This document shows, one piece after another, positions 59,707-64,000 of a stretch of 64,000 nucleotides of DNA. This DNA comes from Hericium rajendrae. Taxonomy: Eukaryota > Basidiomycota > Agaricomycetes > Russulales > Hericiaceae. The notes beneath the pieces are model-generated. The model saw only the letters and a list, made by a program, of their open reading frames with translations. It made no database searches and was not told where the DNA came from. The position numbers and the translations under genes were made by a program. The stretch spans positions 1,302,001 through 1,366,000 of the forward strand of contig CM065888.1 in the NCBI GenBank assembly GCA_033439255.1. Reading direction: 5' to 3'. Position 1 is the first letter of the stretch, and each line of letters begins with the position of its first letter.

Positions 59707-60858
59707 CTAGCGTAAACGAAACAAGTCTGCCGACTGAGTGCCTCCAATTGTTCCATCCATCACCGGATACCCAGCATCTTTCGCCCTTCCCTGCTTCAAC
59801 CTGTCCACGTCCCGGGAGAGAGTCTCAATAAGTGTGTCGACGGAATAGGTACCCTGGTTCCAAATTGCCTCCACTGTGGTCGAACGTAAGTCTTCCAGAG
59901 CTAGATCCATAATCACTAGCTCATCATGTGTGAGGGAAACGTAGCGGTGCACGGTCGCATGGTGCCCGATGACGAGATGAAGTGCATGGGCCTGTGTGCG
60001 CAGTCTCGCCCATGTCTTTCTATTCCCACCCAACGCCGTCCATATGTCGGCCAACACTGCATCCTTTTCCGCCAGTACCACTTGACCTTCATCTGCAGCG
60101 ATATCACGAATGGCATCCAGTCGAGCGTCCAAACCGATGAACGCAACATCCAGATCTCCTGACATATCCATAAGCGACGTTACCGCTGACTCAAAGGCAT
60201 GGAGAGTCATGTTGAACAAGAGCTGGAGCTCGCACGACCGTTGACAGGGCTCCAACCATAATCGATTTCCCGTGAACTTGCACAACGCTCGGACTGCCAT
60301 CGGTCTCGCGTTTTCTTCTTCCAGCATCGAAATGGTCTGTTCATTCGCCGTTTGTACCCTAGCTGAGTCAGTCTAATGTCAATACCGAGTGATCCGTGCT
60401 TACCTTGTAACTGAACCACTCACTCTCCACATGAACCTATTCAAATCATGGGCAACCCGACGTGCATCAGCCCCAAATATCTTCAGCTCCTCCACCAATT
60501 GGTCCCGGCATCTGAGTCCACCCCCTTTTACGACCACAATCAGGTCGTCCACGGCAATGCGGGCGTGTGCCAAATCCCGACTGATCTGCGGTGACGAATC
60601 GGCTGTTGCTCGTAGCAGCCTGTCGAGGCCTTCGAACTCGGAGTCGAGGGCAGCGGTGATGTCAGGGAACGGGGTGATAACTGGACGCCAAGTGACAAAA
60701 AAGCATAAGGGCTTCATGAACGGTACGTGGCATACAGAATTGGTTATTTCTTGTAGTTGACTGCGGACGACGCTGATGAAAAGTGCTGATGCAGACATCA
60801 TTGCAAGAAGATATATGGGAAGATGAAGGGCCAGCAAAATAAAACGCGTGAAGTACAT
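59707..60858 (-). CDS. Uncharacterised helical protein with N-terminal membrane segment
   Basis: The ATG at 60858 opens MYFTRFILLALHLPIYLLAM, a signal peptide or membrane anchor, followed by a helix-rich protein of about 375 residues. Recognisable stretches are ITAALDSEFEGLDRLLRATA, DLAHARIAVDDLIVVVKGGG, then DLDVAFIGLDARLDAIRDIA and STTVEAIWNQGTYSVDTLIE. The two exons join at an AG/GTAAGC donor (about 60,403) and an acceptor ending GACTCAGCTAG, giving VTRVQTAN across the junction. The stop is 59707-59709. I do not recognise the family. It lies head-to-tail behind the next gene upstream and ahead of the WD40 gene on the same strand. Confidence 0.72.
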
Positions 60859-60974
60859 GGTGGATGCGCCGCTCGATGTGGTTGGTATGAAGGCTTCACA
60901 CTGCCGTCTTTCTTCTCTTTTCCTCTCGCCTCGTGACACTCATCCCTTTGTTCTCTTTTAGGCTCGGCGTAAGC

Positions 60975-61559
60975 ATGCCACCACTACCGAAATCCTATCC
61001 TGTCCTTCGCTTTCTCCTCCATCATCGACGCGTGAATTATCCCCATGCCGGAACAGTGAGTCGTTGTGCGCCGCGCATGCCTAGTCATGACTCACGGCTT
61101 GCGATTTCAGGTTTTTTTGCATGACATCTGTGTCCTTCTGTACATGCTGCCCATATCTATCAAAGCAATCGTCTCCTTGGAAACCAGCAGTTGTCATGAT
61201 TTACAGGAAGTCTGAGCGTCCGTTTCATCGTGCGCCATCCTCCTACCCGTCTTTGTTTCTCCTACTGACCGATGGATTTTAGTGTGGCTTCGAATCCAAG
61301 TTGTCGAAGAGTTCTATGATAATGTTCTTTTTGACGAGGAAATCTCTCTCAATTGGGAGACATATTCGGTAAGTACCTATTGACAACCCTCGCGCCAACT
61401 TTTCGATGAAACTCAGATTTTCAATATTAGGAAAGCAGCCTCTTCTCCTGGCGCCTCACCCCGTACGGTCGAACAGAATTCTGGCTGAGGTTTGAAGATC
61501 GTAGTCACAACATCAATTTCTTGTACTACATTATAAAGGCCTCTGAACTGTACATGTAG
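60975..61559 (+). CDS. Small hypothetical protein
   Basis: From ATG 60975 the first exon reads MPPLPKSYPVLRFLLHHRRV and ends at a GTGAGT donor. A hydrophobic middle exon reads VFLHDICVLLYMLPISIKAI. A third (from about 61,283) reads WLRIQVVEEFYDNVLFDEEI and NWETYS, closed by a GTAAGT donor. The last exon reads ESSLFSWRLTPYGRTEFWLR and ends ASELYM-stop (61557-61559). The splice sites are good, but the junction between exons 2 and 3 is uncertain. There is no recognised domain. The ATG is 117 bp from the divergent gene's ATG, so a shared promoter is likely. Confidence 0.45.
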
Positions 61560-61583
61560 GAGAGGGTATATACAAGTTCACAC

Positions 61584-64000
61584 CTAACGGAAATGATTCG
61601 TGGTTAACGAGGCGGAGCAGACAGCAAACATATCACTCACTCGGTCAAGAGGCAGAGCATGGATGCACGATGGGAGGGAAGTCGAAGAGAACGGGGTATA
61701 AGCGAAGTGACACAATATTTCCTTCAGAGTCAGCAGCTCCAGGTCGTTCTCCATCCGATCGCAGTATAGTCTACCACCTGCAAGTGGGAAAAGGCGGTAG
61801 GGATCGTGTTGCTGCTGAACGAGTGAAAGAGGCTGAAATTTTTCAACGACAAAATATGTCTCCGGAGAATGCTGATCTGTATAAGGATTCTGTATGTGAG
61901 TGAATATCGATCGAATTCTGCCAGCATGCCAGGAGGGATCTGCTATGCCATTGCCAACGATAACATAGCTGTCACTTGGATTGAAGGACCAGGGGCTGTA
62001 TGAAACGCCGTGGTCGGTGAGTTTTTTGTGCTTTTGGCAGGCCTGTCGGACACGAGTTGGATTTCGGAGTGTTCCCCGAGCAAGACCAGATGCCGCCCGC
62101 ACCGCGTCACGATAGTTGCGCAAGAGCGATATCTCCGCATCATCCAGCTTGTCTGTATGGCGTGATGCATCAAATGTCGCATCACCGTCAGTCTGCGACT
62201 CTGTGAATGCTAGGATGTCATTCACCCGAGTCCCGCGAACTTCGCTATTGAAGACTCGATTGAAAGCGTCCGTCAAATTTTGGAGAGTGTGCTTGATACC
62301 GGCTGCCTGAACAAGAACACGAAGTCTTTGACTCATGCAGAGGCGTTGGAACATAGTGATCTCCAGTTCGCCTACGATTGAAGTCAGAAGATTTACGAGT
62401 CGTAGGAGTAAATAAATCAAACTCACCGAAGTGCTTGTTAGTCTGGATCTGCTGTAAGACGTAGTTCCATCTCTCGAACACCCAACACCTCCAGGCATGA
62501 CTAGGACCGAAATTCAGAAGAATCGTGTGAAGGTGTATGGTATTATGAAGGTTGGCCGTAATGGGGATACCGGGAAACAACTCTTTTAGTCCTGTCAAAT
62601 AACGGAGCATATAGTCTCGAAAAAGCGAAGCCCTATCGTTGGTCATAGTACGCATATTAGCGAGTTTGGTTGCGGTGATGAGGTCCATAAAATTACTGAG
62701 CATAAGCCGCTCCCGAGAAGAGACTGCCTCAGCACATATTCCCCAAAGCTTGACCAGAGTGACGACCAAGTGAACGGTACAAAATGTACGCCATTGGTCG
62801 GCTGTCACTTTCCCAGATTTTGCTTCTCCGATATGGGCTGGCACGGCAGAGAGCCAAGACGGTAAAGTAGTCTGTTCCATATCTCGCCATATCGCCGACA
62901 GACGCTCCCGACCAAGTACCCGACTCTTCTTGCGATCTGAATTGGATCGGCGAGCGTTGAAAAAGCGTTCATTGTCTGGATGCATAAGCTTGCCCTGGGC
63001 ATTCACAAGCCCGTCTTTGATGCGCTAATCAGAGATGATGAGATGTCAACATTCTAGTGTAGTGCATCCATGACTTACTTGACGAATGAGTCTCTGTATC
63101 ATATCCGATTTGGTCAAGCTGGAAAATAACCACTTCGAGCTGATTCGATTACGACAAAGCGCTACCAAGAGGGGTTTGCTCAGATCATGAAATGACTTGG
63201 GGTCTTCCGCAGTCTCATAATAGGCATGAGCTGTATCAAGTTCCATGCTTGCGGGATCGTCAGATGTCCAGTCGGCGCTCGCCAAGGAATTAGGCAGTTC
63301 TTCATCTCGAGGAGGCTTTAACAGTTTGTCCTCAGCGTCAAACCAGCCTTGCCTGATACGCTAGTGTTCAAGTATGTCAGACACAGTTCCACGTGTTGAA
63401 AGAAAGCAGCTCACATAATCAACAAATGCATTAATATAGGTTGCCTTCCGTCTTGCATTAACCATGCGTAGGCCGCGCTCCTGTGCGAGCAATTTCAATG
63501 TAGTGAGCTTGAAAGAGTCCAATTCCTTCTTGGGGGCACGACGCAAAGCTATGAAGGCTTTCTGCACGTCGAGCGAATGCTTCAGGGAGTAGCTGAGAGG
63601 ATCGCTCGTAGAACCGTCCCCGTCTTCAAACTTCACGTCCATCCCCCACACAACACAGCAATGATGAGGCAGATTTCCCTGAAAGAAGACGTGCATAGAA
63701 TCGACAGTGGTGTGAACGATAGGGTCCCAGTATGGCAAACGGAGCATCTCGGAGCAGCGGACACCCCATTTACTTGTTATCTCTTCCCGTTCCGTTTCAG
63801 AGTCTGCATCCCGCCATTTGAAGGACCAGTACCTATAGTCCGTTGCAGACCGGCTGCTCCACGTTTCATATTCGATATTGCCAATGTCTCGAAGTGATAG
63901 CGGGCAAAAGGAACAAAATGTAAGACTGTTGAAGGACGAGAACCCTATGATCTGTCGTGTAGCTGGCAGGTCAGATACAACAGGTACAAGAACGCAGCGA
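61584..64000 (-). mobile_element. Tnp2/CACTA-type DNA transposon, transposase gene (5' end beyond window)
   Basis: Reading leftwards from the window edge, the frame gives LPATRQIIGFSSFNSLTFCS, CSEMLRLPYWDPIVHTTVDS and MHVFFQGNLPHHCCVVWGMD. After introns come LPSWLSAVPAHIGEAKSGKV, TADQWRTFCTVHLVVTLVKL, GPSHAWRCWVFERWNYVLQQ and LEITMFQRLC. It ends CIHALPLDR and the stop at 61584. This motif series is characteristic of the Tnp2/DUF4218-like transposases widespread in mushroom-forming fungi. Introns such as 63,061-63,006 have perfect splice sites, and no frameshift or internal stop was found. The copy therefore looks intact and possibly recent. Terminal inverted repeats and the 5' end lie outside the window or were not identified. 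Confidence 0.85.

Overview
The window is nuclear DNA of a filamentous basidiomycete. The evidence is dense short introns (about 50-100 nt, GT-AG) in nearly every gene, a sphingolipid C9-methyltransferase, a Tnp2/CACTA-type transposase of the kind common in mushroom-forming fungi, and expanded BTB and giant-GTPase families. Agaricomycetes, perhaps Polyporales, is my inference; the sequence alone does not fix the species. All calls come from reading translations and splice sites by eye; no database search was run.

Layout. (1) 1-7.1 kb: a plus-strand array of BTB/POZ genes: one 5'-cut gene, two genes that by splicing become double-BTB proteins of identical predicted length (539 aa), and one single-BTB gene (333 aa). 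BTB debris follows at 7.4 kb (+) and 12.1-12.4 kb (-). (2) 8.0-11.3 kb: two housekeeping-type genes in divergent orientation, a sphingolipid C9-methyltransferase (-) and a YIF1-family Golgi protein (+). (3) 12.9-46.2 kb: the main feature, three paralogous 9.3-9.6 kb genes (A -, B +, C -) for giant multidomain proteins of very roughly 2,300 residues. The order is a conserved N-terminal region, a helical/coiled-coil part, a beta-propeller-like part, a GBP/VLIG-type GTPase domain, a Cys/His-rich zinc-binding region and a C-terminal von Willebrand A domain with an intact MIDAS. A and B are head to head over a 1.4 kb spacer. (4) 33.7-36.3 kb, between B and C: an RBR-type E3 ubiquitin ligase with an N-terminal cysteine-protease-like domain and an internal 85-residue duplication. 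(5) 46.2-55.7 kb: a gene-poor, repeat-rich stretch with a single cyclophilin gene. (6) 55.7-58.4 kb: an AT-rich island with a 1.4 kb minisatellite. (7) 58.0-61.6 kb: a WD40 membrane-anchored protein and two uncharacterised genes. (8) 61.6-64.0 kb: an apparently intact Tnp2/CACTA transposase running off the right edge.

How it may work together (inference). Duplicated giant GTPases, a ubiquitin ligase, a large set of BTB proteins (typical CUL3 adaptors), nearby pseudogene debris and transposons together look like a fast-evolving accessory locus, such as cell-autonomous defence or non-self recognition. Nothing in the sequence proves that role. The GTPase-zinc-VWA architecture and its clustering with the RBR gene are the best candidates for an undescribed system here.
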